A DNA stretch of 64,000 nucleotides from KBS-83 sp051025295 (GTDB taxonomy: Bacteria > Acidobacteriota > Terriglobia > Terriglobales > Acidobacteriaceae), in assembly GCA_051025295.1 (NCBI GenBank), contig JBMGJV010000025.1. One strand, written 5' to 3'. Below, piece after piece: positions 46,725 to 54,360 of the stretch. Within the stretch, counting starts at the first letter, position 1; every line of letters begins with the position of its first letter. Under the pieces are notes generated by a model. The model did not search any database. It was not told the DNA's origin and was given only the letters and a program-made list of their open reading frames with translations. A program made the position numbers and the translations under genes.

Positions 46725-48662
46725 TTAGTAAGCGCCGAGGTAGGTCGCGGTCGCGACTGCTGTGTAACTGGGAGTGCCGTCAGGTGACGATCCAACCTGC
46801 ACGCTGTACTGGAGCGGCTGGTTCGCCATGAGGTGCGTCACGAAGGATGTCTGCGACAAGCTGGAGAGGCTGTTGAGGTTCGCGACCGAGCCACCCGCGT
46901 ATGTCGATCCAGCGGAGGTGACGATGTAGCTCAGACCCGCCTTGATCGTGCCGACGCTTGTGCTCGCAGTGTTGACGTATGCCTGGACGGAGATCAGGTA
47001 CGTGCCAGGTTGCGTGGGAGTGAGGAAAGTCGTGTTGCCGATGCTGAGGGTCGTGTTCGCCGTCGGGACTGTGCCGTTCGAGCTTCCGGAGCCGGTATCC
47101 GTGTAACTGGTCACGTTGCCGACGGAGAAGTAGACGGACTCTGTGTTGGCCGCTGTTCCGCGATAGACCTTGTATCCAGTCGCTCCTGTTGCTGCGGCCC
47201 AGGTGATCGTGTTCGCAGAGGTGGTACCCGTGGTCGCGATCGAGACCTCGGTTGAGCCCGTGGACTCACCACCCGCTGTGAGCGATGTGACCTTGTAGTA
47301 GTAGGCCGCTGCTGCGAGGGCTCCACCCGTCGTTGCTGTGCTCGGTGCGCTCACTACCGGAGCGATGATGCTCGGCCCCGTGATCGTCTTCGTCGCACTA
47401 CCTGAGGCGAGGCCGGTGCTTGGGAGGGCTGCATTGGCACTGATGACGCCGTTGTTGATCGTGACGGTTGTTCCGTCAGGCTGTACTGCTCCGAGCTGGC
47501 CCGTGGTTGCCACCGGCAGATCGGCGGGGACAAGTGTGCGGTATGTCGGTGCTGCTGCTGCTCCGGAGGCCGGACCCGCTTTGATCGTGTTTGCGGCCTG
47601 CGTCTTCGCCGTGATCGCGATCGTGCCGTTGCTTGTGATCGGTGATCCGGAGACGGTGAAGTCACTCGGGGCTGTGACCGCGACGCTCGTGACCGTGCCT
47701 GATGGGATCGTCGGCTTGTTCAGCAGGTCGGTGTAGGAGCCCGTCGTCGCCACAGTGGCGAGTGACGGCTTGCCGGTCAGGTCGCTGTAGAGGCCGCTCG
47801 TCGCCACGGAAGCAAGAGCTGGGGTTCCTGTGAGCGATGAATAGGTGCCGGTTGTTGCGACAGGTGCGAGTGCTGGAACGCCGCTGAGGTCACCGTAAGC
47901 TCCGCTCGTAGCCACTGGTGCGAGCGCGGGCTTGTTCAGAATCTGAGCGATGCCACTGCTTGCGAGCCAATCACTGTTGATCTGCGCAGCCGGGATCGTA
48001 GGCTTGCCTGTGAGATCGGCATAGGCTCCGGACAGCGCAACGGAGGAGAGCGAAGGCTTATGCAGGATCACCGATGGACCGGTCGTTGCCGTCCAGTCAG
48101 CTTGAGCACCACCTGATCCGGAGCCTGACACGGAGACCCACTGACCGAGAGTGCACGAGTAGAGACTCGTCGTGCCAGCGATCGATACGTAACGGACCTG
48201 CGCACCAGCGCATGGTCCTGTGGGAGCTTGGCTCGCTTGAGAGATCGCGGTCAGCGGTGCAGGTGTGATCTGTGGCCCGACCCATGTGCCGAGATCGTAT
48301 GTCGCGCCTGTGACGTATACAGGAGCCGGGAAGGTGTAAAGGGCCGCTCCATGCGCATCGGTGACCTTGACGTTGTAGCCGATCCCTGCTGGTTGCATCA
48401 CTGCGGTGTCCGCGATCGAGGTCGGTGCGATCGCGCCGTTGACCACCGGAATGCAGAGCTGCGTCGGCAGTACCTGTGCATCACCGAGCTGATATCCCGT
48501 GACCTTGCCGTTCAGAACAGGGGTGAGGCAGAGCCGCCCTTCGGCGAGCGGAGCACCGCTGCTGTCCTTTGCGATCTTTGTCGCTACGAGCGAGGTCTGC
48601 TGCGAGAACGACGGCAGGGAAGTGAGGACAGCGAGCCCAATGATGGTGAGAAAACGGCGCAT
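46725..48662 (-). CDS. exported fibre-like protein with tandem repeats and C1q-like end
   Basis: 645 residues. A Sec signal peptide (MRRFLTIIGLAVLTSLPSFSQ) is followed by the shared module (about 22-185; IAKDSSGAPLAEGRLCLTP, then PTGPCAG...YSCTLGQWV). Five or more short repeats of the form LTGKPxLxxVATxGxYxDL lie at about 200-315. A fibronectin-like segment (GATGYKVYRGT) follows, and the C-terminal beta domain (FLTPTQPGTYLISVQAYV) resembles C1q/TNF-like trimerisation heads. Predicted trimeric fibre. GGAG 5 nt before the ATG; bounded by stem-loops on both sides. Confidence 0.76.
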   Translation of the reverse strand: MRRFLTIIGLAVLTSLPSFSQQTSLVATKIAKDSSGAPLAEGRLCLTPVLNGKVTGYQLGDAQVLPTQLCIPVVNGAIAPTSIADTAVMQPAGIGYNVKVTDAHGAALYTFPAPVYVTGATYDLGTWVGPQITPAPLTAISQASQAPTGPCAGAQVRYVSIAGTTSLYSCTLGQWVSVSGSGSGGAQADWTATTGPSVILHKPSLSSVALSGAYADLTGKPTIPAAQINSDWLASSGIAQILNKPALAPVATSGAYGDLSGVPALAPVATTGTYSSLTGTPALASVATSGLYSDLTGKPSLATVATTGSYTDLLNKPTIPSGTVTSVAVTAPSDFTVSGSPITSNGTIAITAKTQAANTIKAGPASGAAAAPTYRTLVPADLPVATTGQLGAVQPDGTTVTINNGVISANAALPSTGLASGSATKTITGPSIIAPVVSAPSTATTGGALAAAAYYYKVTSLTAGGESTGSTEVSIATTGTTSANTITWAAATGATGYKVYRGTAANTESVYFSVGNVTSYTDTGSGSSNGTVPTANTTLSIGNTTFLTPTQPGTYLISVQAYVNTASTSVGTIKAGLSYIVTSAGSTYAGGSVANLNSLSSLSQTSFVTHLMANQPLQYSVQVGSSPDGTPSYTAVATATYLGAY

Positions 48663-48679
48663 GCGACTCCAAAGGAAAT

Positions 48680-48699
48680 GGCCCGCGCTGAGGCGGGCC
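48680..48699 (-). terminator. stem-loop between tape measure and fibre genes
   Basis: GGCCCGC and GCGGGCC pair around a 6-nt loop directly downstream of the tape measure gene and just upstream of the 645-residue fibre gene. The following minus-strand tract (ATTTCCTTT) is only partly T-rich, so termination may be partial. Confidence 0.55.
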
Positions 48700-48715
48700 T
48701 ATGTGGGTGTGTGAG

Positions 48716-50977
48716 TTATCGGCGGGACGCTGGCTTGCGGGCTGCTGCTTCACGGCTGGCGTGTTGCGAGGCTGACAGCAATGCGGGTGCTGCCTCGGCG
48801 ATACCCTGACGGACCATTGCCTTCACCGCTGCTGGATCGGTTGCACCGCGTGCATCGATATGCCAGTTGTGTGTGGTGCCGCCACCGAGCTTGTGGTTCG
48901 GCACGATGGTGCCAGGTCCCTTGGGAACGAATAGCTCCGGTCCGGACTCACCGACCAGCGACGCAACACCAGGAGGCGGATCACCGCCGTCAGCGAAGCC
49001 GAGGCCACTGAAGAGTGTCCCCACGCTGCTGAGCAGACCGCCGCCACCAGCTCCACCGAGCAAGCCACTGAACAGTGCAGCCTCTCCCTTTTGCAGGAAG
49101 ATGTTGGCGAGGTCCTTGGCGATCGATGAGAAGAAGCCCTTCCATGAGGTGCGCTGACCGGACAGCATGTCGCTGAGCTGCTCGTTGATGCCGGTGAAGG
49201 AGGACGACCAGATATTCCGGACCTGACCTGCGGTGTCTTGCGTCTCCGTGATGTACTGCCGAAGCGACTTCGAGAAAGCGCCTTTGCCAGTCTGATCGGT
49301 TACCGCATCTGCGTCCTGACCCTGCTCATAGGTGCGCTGCTGACCTAGGACCTGACCCTGTGTGTCCAGCTCTGCGAGCTTTGCACGTCGCGCGTCGGGT
49401 GAGAGGTCAGGGTTGCGCTCGATCTGCTTGCGCTGTTGCGCGAGCTTCGCGAGTGCGTCTGCGTATTGCTGGGTATGGATTGTTGCGAGCTGCGTTGCCG
49501 CGTCGAGCTTCGTGATCTCGCCGTTGCGCTCCTGGTCGGCGATCCGGGCTTCCGCCTGCTTGTCTGCTAGCTCGGCGAGAGTGGACTTCTGCTCACTAAG
49601 AGCTGCGAGGTAGCTCTGGGTGTCACGCTCTGAGGACGTAGTGCCCTTAAGTTGATCCTGGAGCTTGCCGTTGTTGCCGAGCATCGTCCGGACAGCTTCC
49701 GCGCCTTCGTGGTTCGTTTCGTTCCATCCACGCAGTGCGGTGTTCAGCCCTTCGAGAACAGACTTGTACTCGGTCGTGCCTTCCTTGAAATCGTGAAGGT
49801 GTGTTGAGTAGAAGTCGATCTCCGTCTCACGCTGACGCTGAGAGAAGTTGCCCTTGCTCTCACCTTCATGCTCCGTGAGCTGCGTGCGACGGATGCTCAG
49901 CTCTTCTTGGAGTGCACGGAGGTGATCCGCATCAGCCTTACGCTTGAGGTCGGCACCAGTCTTGGCGTTCTCCGCAACGTCCTTCTGAGCAACGAGAGCA
50001 TTGTGCTCTTTTGTGAGGTCGAGCTTGTCCGCCTCGTCGTAGTTGAGACCGAGTGCTCCCCGGAGCGCAGTGAGCGTCCTGCTTTGGTCGCCGTTGACGC
50101 TCGCGTATGTGCCAGCGCCGTATTCGCCCTTTTGTGCACGGACCTGCTCAGAACCGTTCGGACCTTCCGCATACTTGACGTAACCACTACGCAGACTGAT
50201 CTGGTCGCGGTAGTACGCACGCTCGTTCTTGATCTGTTGCTCGTAGTCCTGCTTCGCCTTTGCCGCACCAGTCGCGTCGCCGTTGTGCGTCGCGTCGTCG
50301 AAGCGCTGGAGAGCTTCGGCCTTGTTGTTCTGAAAGTTGTTAACGTTGCCGAACACTTCGTTCGTCGAGTCTGAGCCCATGACGCGAGCGAGCAGGCTCG
50401 CCTTGTTGCGCTCCAGCAGTTCTTTCACCTGCTTCGCGCCGTTGGCTGCGGACATGGCAAGCTTGTCAGCCTCGATGCGAGCATCTGCGAGCTGATCCTT
50501 GAGCACGTTCTCGTGCTTTCCTGTCAGCTTCGCGATTTGCTTTTCAAGCTCGACGTTCGACTTTGCCAGCTCATCATTCGACAGACGCGAGCTGTTCTGC
50601 ATGTCCTGAAAGCTCGCCTTGAACTGAGCACCAGCCTCGCGAGTCTTCTTCGTGAAGTTGATCAGCTCGTTCGCGCCGCGTGCGATGACCTCTGCTACAG
50701 CGAGTGCACCGATGATCGGAAAGGCTGCTGTGAGAGCGGCACCGACACCCGGAAGCATGGACAGGAACTTCTCAGCGGCACGAATCGGGATGGCCCCCTC
50801 AATGCCACGCAGAGCACCGGATGCAGCGGCAGCGGAAGAGACCGTGTGCGACGCCATCTCCTTCGACGCGCCACCCAGCTCGTTGAGCTTGGCCTTCGCC
50901 TTATCGATCGTCGCGGAGTATGTTGCGGCTTCGACCGTCAGGACGACGTTCACTTTTCCCGCTGCTTGACTCGGCAT
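48716..50977 (-). CDS. phage tail tape measure protein
   Basis: 753 residues that set tail length by spanning the tail lumen. Long Lys/Glu/Ala helical regions flank a hydrophobic segment near residues 85-105. The C-terminus has the usual lambda gpH-like ending (GINEQLSDMLSGQRTSWKG, FADGG, GESGPELFVPKGPGTIVPN). It lies 3 bp after the gp10-like gene and marks the end of the conserved head-tail block before the fibre cassette. Confidence 0.93.
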   Translation of the reverse strand: MPSQAAGKVNVVLTVEAATYSATIDKAKAKLNELGGASKEMASHTVSSAAAASGALRGIEGAIPIRAAEKFLSMLPGVGAALTAAFPIIGALAVAEVIARGANELINFTKKTREAGAQFKASFQDMQNSSRLSNDELAKSNVELEKQIAKLTGKHENVLKDQLADARIEADKLAMSAANGAKQVKELLERNKASLLARVMGSDSTNEVFGNVNNFQNNKAEALQRFDDATHNGDATGAAKAKQDYEQQIKNERAYYRDQISLRSGYVKYAEGPNGSEQVRAQKGEYGAGTYASVNGDQSRTLTALRGALGLNYDEADKLDLTKEHNALVAQKDVAENAKTGADLKRKADADHLRALQEELSIRRTQLTEHEGESKGNFSQRQRETEIDFYSTHLHDFKEGTTEYKSVLEGLNTALRGWNETNHEGAEAVRTMLGNNGKLQDQLKGTTSSERDTQSYLAALSEQKSTLAELADKQAEARIADQERNGEITKLDAATQLATIHTQQYADALAKLAQQRKQIERNPDLSPDARRAKLAELDTQGQVLGQQRTYEQGQDADAVTDQTGKGAFSKSLRQYITETQDTAGQVRNIWSSSFTGINEQLSDMLSGQRTSWKGFFSSIAKDLANIFLQKGEAALFSGLLGGAGGGGLLSSVGTLFSGLGFADGGDPPPGVASLVGESGPELFVPKGPGTIVPNHKLGGGTTHNWHIDARGATDPAAVKAMVRQGIAEAAPALLSASQHASREAAARKPASRR

Positions 50978-50980
50978 CTT

Positions 50981-51502
50981 TTATCCCTTTGTTTGCGGGT
51001 CGGAGGCGTCCTCGGTCAGAGACTCGACGATCGCATCAGTTGCTGCGGTTGCGGTGGCATCGAACGCGGGCCGGATGAACGGATGGGCTGGTACTTGGCT
51101 CACTGTGGTGCCGTTGACCTTTACGAGTCGTCCGTTGCCCCGGATGCGGCCCTTCTTATCTAGGCGACGCTTGCCACCGACCACCATCTGGTGGCCATAT
51201 TCGACCCAGCCTGCTGCATGCTTCGTGTACTTCCCCGGTCCGATCGTGATGGCGAGATTGTCACCGTCTGTGGTGGCGTGGACCTCAATGTCGCCTTTGA
51301 GAGCACCTGGAGGCAGCGCTGTACCAGACGGAAGATCAGGACGCTCTGGAGCACGCTCTTGGATCGCGGCACGTTCGACCTCAGCTCCCTTGCGGAGAGC
51401 CTTCCGGATGATCTTCTTCACGCGTGCGGGATCGGCCATCCGAGTGAAGGCCTCGTCCAGCTCCTTGAGGCCGTCGATGTGGACTGTGATCCCGTCGCTC
51501 AT
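50981..51502 (-). CDS. HK97 gp10-like protein
   Basis: 173 residues: ITVHIDGLKELDEAFTRM, followed by KIIRKALRKGAEVERAAIQERAP and a C-terminal PAHPFIRPAFDAT, all typical of HK97 gp10 family head-tail joining proteins. The gene normally lies between head closure and tail terminator; here it follows the tail chaperones and overlaps the second one by ATGA. Its identity is clear, its place unusual. Confidence 0.88.
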   Translation of the reverse strand: MSDGITVHIDGLKELDEAFTRMADPARVKKIIRKALRKGAEVERAAIQERAPERPDLPSGTALPPGALKGDIEVHATTDGDNLAITIGPGKYTKHAAGWVEYGHQMVVGGKRRLDKKGRIRGNGRLVKVNGTTVSQVPAHPFIRPAFDATATAATDAIVESLTEDASDPQTKG

Positions 51503-51807
51503 GGTTGTTCCTTCGCCATCGACCGGAAGAAGTTCGCCACACTGGCGTCCTGCTCTGGCGTGATCTCTGTCGAGGGCTCACGATGCTTGATCGGAGTGAA
51601 CACAAAGTTGTCTGCGGTTGGAGGCTTGTCGTAAGTACGCATGCCGTTCTGGTAGATCGCCGCTGCGATAGCTCCGAGCTGCCACTCATGTTGAGCACGA
51701 CGGAGACGCACTCGCTCGCACAGTGATTCGAATTGCCGGTATGTCAGTGCGAGCCACTCCTCGTCGTTGAGGTGCAGCTCGGCTCTGGCGATCGTCCACA
51801 GGGACAA
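51499..51807 (-). CDS. tail assembly chaperone, frameshift extension (T part)
   Basis: An open frame with LHLNDEEWLALTYRQFESLCERVRLRR, which resembles gpT-type segments. It has no ATG; the only start in the region is TTG 51807 without a ribosome-binding site, while the frame is open back to 51870 inside the preceding gene. It is therefore best read as the C-terminal part of a G-T fusion made by a -1 frameshift at 51852-51858 (about 225 residues in total). It is 3' coupled to gp10 by ATGA. Confidence 0.75.
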   Translation of the reverse strand: MSLWTIARAELHLNDEEWLALTYRQFESLCERVRLRRAQHEWQLGAIAAAIYQNGMRTYDKPPTADNFVFTPIKHREPSTEITPEQDASVANFFRSMAKEQP

Positions 51808-51824
51808 CCACCAGTCGTCGGGCT

Positions 51825-52175
51825 CTACTTGGTCTCGACTACCGGCTGAGGAGGGTTTGCCTTCACCGGATCAGGCAGGTTCTTCCTGAGAGACTTCAAC
51901 AGGAACGTGAAGACCTCGTTGAAGTTGTCGAGCGACAGGACGCGGAAGCACCAGTCAAGATCGAGATCAGGCTGGTGACGATTGACGCCCGCGAAGAGGA
52001 AGCACGCGACTTCCTTCGCGCCGAACTTCGAAGCATCCCAGGCGTCGAGTAAGTTGACGCCTGTCAGCTCCTGCATCATGTGCAGCGCGGCGAAGTCATA
52101 AACGATGACCAGGTCGTGACCATCGAGTGCGAGCTTCGACGCTGCTGCTGCTGGGTTGGGTTTGCGCTTAGTCAT
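51825..52175 (-). CDS. tail assembly chaperone (G-like)
   Basis: 116 residues: ALDGHDLVIVYDFAALHMMQELTGVNL and a helical C-terminus (FNEVFTFLLKSLRKNLPD). Position between tail tube and tape measure matches gpG-type chaperones, which coat the tape measure during tail assembly. Its ATG overlaps the tail tube stop (TAATG). The last ten codons contain the predicted slippery site that fuses it to the next frame. Confidence 0.82.
   Translation of the reverse strand: MTKRKPNPAAAASKLALDGHDLVIVYDFAALHMMQELTGVNLLDAWDASKFGAKEVACFLFAGVNRHQPDLDLDWCFRVLSLDNFNEVFTFLLKSLRKNLPDPVKANPPQPVVETK
51852..51858 (-). promoter_or_regulatory. predicted -1 ribosomal frameshift site
   Basis: On the minus strand the heptamer A AAC CCT fits X XXY YYZ in the frame of the G-like gene at codons 107-108. 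A -1 slip enters the T-like frame, which is open there and lacks its own ATG. The CCC part is not the commonest slippery type, so efficiency is uncertain. Confidence 0.62.
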
Positions 52176-52642
52176 TAGCTGCCCGGAGTAATCGCAGGCG
52201 CTGCGATCAGGTCGAGGGTGACCTGCGACATGATGAGCTTGTCGGTCTCGATTGACGTGATCGGGGTGTACTTGGCGATGATGCCGGAGACCGTTACAGT
52301 GTCACCGGTCGTAGTCTGGCCCGCCTTCAACGGCAGTACGAACTTGAAGTCGTAGCTCGGACCAGCTACGTTTGCGAATGCGGTCGCGAGTGCAGTCTGA
52401 CCTGCGTCCGAGGTGTCATGGACGATCTCCAGGTCCCATGTGCCCGCATCGCGAACGGCTGCGACCTTCTGGACATAAACGCTGCCGTCGAGGGTGCTGT
52501 ATTTGACCACGGTTGCGGATGCGCCGCTGGCCTTCGCCGACATTACTTTGCCGATGGTGGACGGTGTTGGGCTGCTCGCGCCGGTGATGCCGACGAGCGA
52601 TGCGATGGTTCCGAGGCCGAGCTGGCCGAGGGTCTGAGACAT
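52175..52642 (-). CDS. major tail tube protein
   Basis: 155 residues, beta-rich, with TVVKYSTLDGSVYVQKVAAVRDAGTWD split by loops, LKAGQTTTGDTVTVSGIIAKYTP and a Ser/Thr-rich N-terminus. Position between tail terminator and chaperones identifies the tube subunit that stacks around the tape measure. It overlaps the chaperone start by 1 bp. Confidence 0.83.
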   Translation of the reverse strand: MSQTLGQLGLGTIASLVGITGASSPTPSTIGKVMSAKASGASATVVKYSTLDGSVYVQKVAAVRDAGTWDLEIVHDTSDAGQTALATAFANVAGPSYDFKFVLPLKAGQTTTGDTVTVSGIIAKYTPITSIETDKLIMSQVTLDLIAAPAITPGS

Positions 52643-52704
52643 TGGGGCTCCTTAGCCTGTCAGTGCAGGCGGTTAATTGGGTTTGACAGGCTGTGGGTGA
52701 GCGG

Positions 52705-53115
52705 CTAGGCCGCGTAGGACATTGCGTAGAACTCGACGCCGCAGCGGAACAGCTCGTCGCCGCTCGCGTAGAAATCGATCGGGTTGATGTACTGAAAGCT
52801 GACCAGTGTCCCGTCAGCGAGCGTGAATCTCTTACCCGAGAGAAAGGTCGTCACTGCGTCACGCACGAGATCGGCGGAGAGGTAATCACTGCCCCAACAA
52901 TCGAGCTGGACGCGAACCTTCTGAAATCCCCGCTCCGTGAGCGTGGGCTGTGATGAACCACCGACGATCTGGTACGTCACGGCAGGCATCGTGACCGAGT
53001 CTGCCTGGTCCGTTGCTGATCCAGTCGGGAGGAGCAGTGGGTAGATGCGATCCGCGACGAGGTTCGAGATCGTCGGCTCGGTGCTGAGCAGGGTGAAGAG
53101 GCCGGGACCGATCAC
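52705..53115 (-). CDS. tail terminator / completion protein (DUF3168)
   Basis: 136 residues: FTLLSTEPTISNLVADRIYPLLLP, MPAVTYQIVGG, and RVQLDCWGSDYLSADLVRDAV, all DUF3168 features. The family caps the tail tube at the head-proximal end. It overlaps the head-closure gene by 4 bp. Confidence 0.9.
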   Translation of the reverse strand: MIGPGLFTLLSTEPTISNLVADRIYPLLLPTGSATDQADSVTMPAVTYQIVGGSSQPTLTERGFQKVRVQLDCWGSDYLSADLVRDAVTTFLSGKRFTLADGTLVSFQYINPIDFYASGDELFRCGVEFYAMSYAA

Positions 53116-53477
53116 AGTGCACCGTCCAGTCGGTAGCAGAGAAGATGGACTTCTCGGTTCTTCATCGCTGCATTGCTGATCGACTCAATCTCGAAGAGCG
53201 TCTCTGTCCCTGTCGTTGGATCGGTGTAGCGGACGCGGTTTGAGACTGTCACCCGGAGTGAGCGCGACCAGCGAAGGATGATGAGGTCCGTCGCCTTACT
53301 GACGAACTCGTCCTGCTGGTAGTTCTGAGCCGAGAACTGGTCCCGGATGCACGCCCACAGAGTGGCAACATCGGTCCAAGTCTCAGACACACCGCCTGCT
53401 GCATCGCGCTGTGTGGAGCGAGCGACGATCGTCACCCGGCGATTGAACTCGCCAGTCTGTGTGGGGACGATCGGCAT
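53112..53477 (-). CDS. phage head closure protein
   Basis: 121 residues: TGEFNRRVTIVARSTQRDAAGG, WTDVATLWACIRD, and YRVRYTDPTTG-like strand pattern, typical of the SPP1 gp16/HK97 head-closure family that plugs the portal before tail joining. ATG 53477 overlaps the connector stop by 1 bp (TAATG); an upstream ATG at 53498 lies inside that gene. Confidence 0.9.
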   Translation of the reverse strand: MPIVPTQTGEFNRRVTIVARSTQRDAAGGVSETWTDVATLWACIRDQFSAQNYQQDEFVSKATDLIILRWSRSLRVTVSNRVRYTDPTTGTETLFEIESISNAAMKNREVHLLCYRLDGAL

Positions 53478-54136
53478 TAGTGAATTCCCAGGACGCACAC
53501 CTTGTGAAGGGTGAGCAGTGCATCTACAGCGAACGGGACGGTCTTCATCGTCAGCGGTGAGACAGAGTCACGGTTCGAGTACCAGCCGGATATCAGCAGA
53601 AGCATCGCCTGCTTGATCGAGGCCGGGCAGTTATCGACCGTCTCTCCATCGCCGTAGCTTCCTGCTGTGTACGTGACTTGCACGCTACCGGGGACATAGG
53701 TGGCAACGTAAGGCCATGCAGCACCGGGGGCAGGAACGACACGAGCTGGCGTCGAGTTCAGGTCGGAACGATAGGTCGATGGGTCGAGCGTGATCGTGTT
53801 GCCCGCTTCGTCCTGGTACGTGATCGAGAGGATCGCCGTGACCTTGGGCTTCGGCAGCCTTATCTCGAAGTGCTCCCAGTACTGAGGAACGACTCTGTTC
53901 GTCTGGATCGGGTTGAGCGTCTCGCTCCATTGCAGCGGGAAGCTGTCCAGGCTGAGCAGAACGGTGCGCTCATACAGTGCTCGACGAGTGATCTTCTCGA
54001 CGTACTCGCGAGCTGCAACGATGAGCGTGTCGATGAGCGCGTCATCATCATCGAAGTCCACCCGCAGGTGTTGCTTTGCCATCGCCAGTGTGACCGGCTC
54101 AGCTTTGGGCTGCGTGATGTCGATGGCTGAGTACAT
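53477..54136 (-). CDS. head-tail connector protein (gp6-like)
   Basis: 219 residues. EPVTLAMAKQHLRVDFDDDDALIDTLIVAAREYVEKIT splits into the alpha-helical signature of the HK97 gp6/DUF3199 family (VTLAEAKxHLRV...D.LI..LI..A..y.E). The C-terminus includes CPASIKQAMLLLISGWYSNR. It forms the ring under the portal. Starts directly after the stop of a 58-residue gene. Confidence 0.92.
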   Translation of the reverse strand: MYSAIDITQPKAEPVTLAMAKQHLRVDFDDDDALIDTLIVAAREYVEKITRRALYERTVLLSLDSFPLQWSETLNPIQTNRVVPQYWEHFEIRLPKPKVTAILSITYQDEAGNTITLDPSTYRSDLNSTPARVVPAPGAAWPYVATYVPGSVQVTYTAGSYGDGETVDNCPASIKQAMLLLISGWYSNRDSVSPLTMKTVPFAVDALLTLHKVCVLGIH

Positions 54137-54313
54137 TTAGCGGCTCTCTGTCGGCATGCGGGATGCGCGTTCGCGCTTTGCACATGCGGTTGCTGCTGGT
54201 GTCGCTGGAGCGATCGCCGTGGCTCGGCCCATGTCGATGAGCCGCTGTGCGATCGGATCGGGCAGCGTGAGGATCACGTTGAGCGTGGCGGAGCTGAGGC
54301 TGCGTACTTGCAT
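54137..54313 (-). CDS. small phage protein, 58 aa
   Basis: ATG 54313 opens MQVRSLSSATLNVILTLPDP, continuing with an Ala/Thr-rich middle and Arg-rich end. Its TAA directly abuts the connector ATG, and it follows the capsid gene by 47 bp, so it fills a gap in the operon exactly. Similar short genes (decoration or head-filling candidates) occur after capsid genes, but no family is assigned. Confidence 0.62.
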   Translation of the reverse strand: MQVRSLSSATLNVILTLPDPIAQRLIDMGRATAIAPATPAATACAKRERASRMPTESR

Positions 54314-54360
54314 TGAATGTGTCGGGGCGGATAACGCGCCGCCCCGGATCGCGGTTTTGC

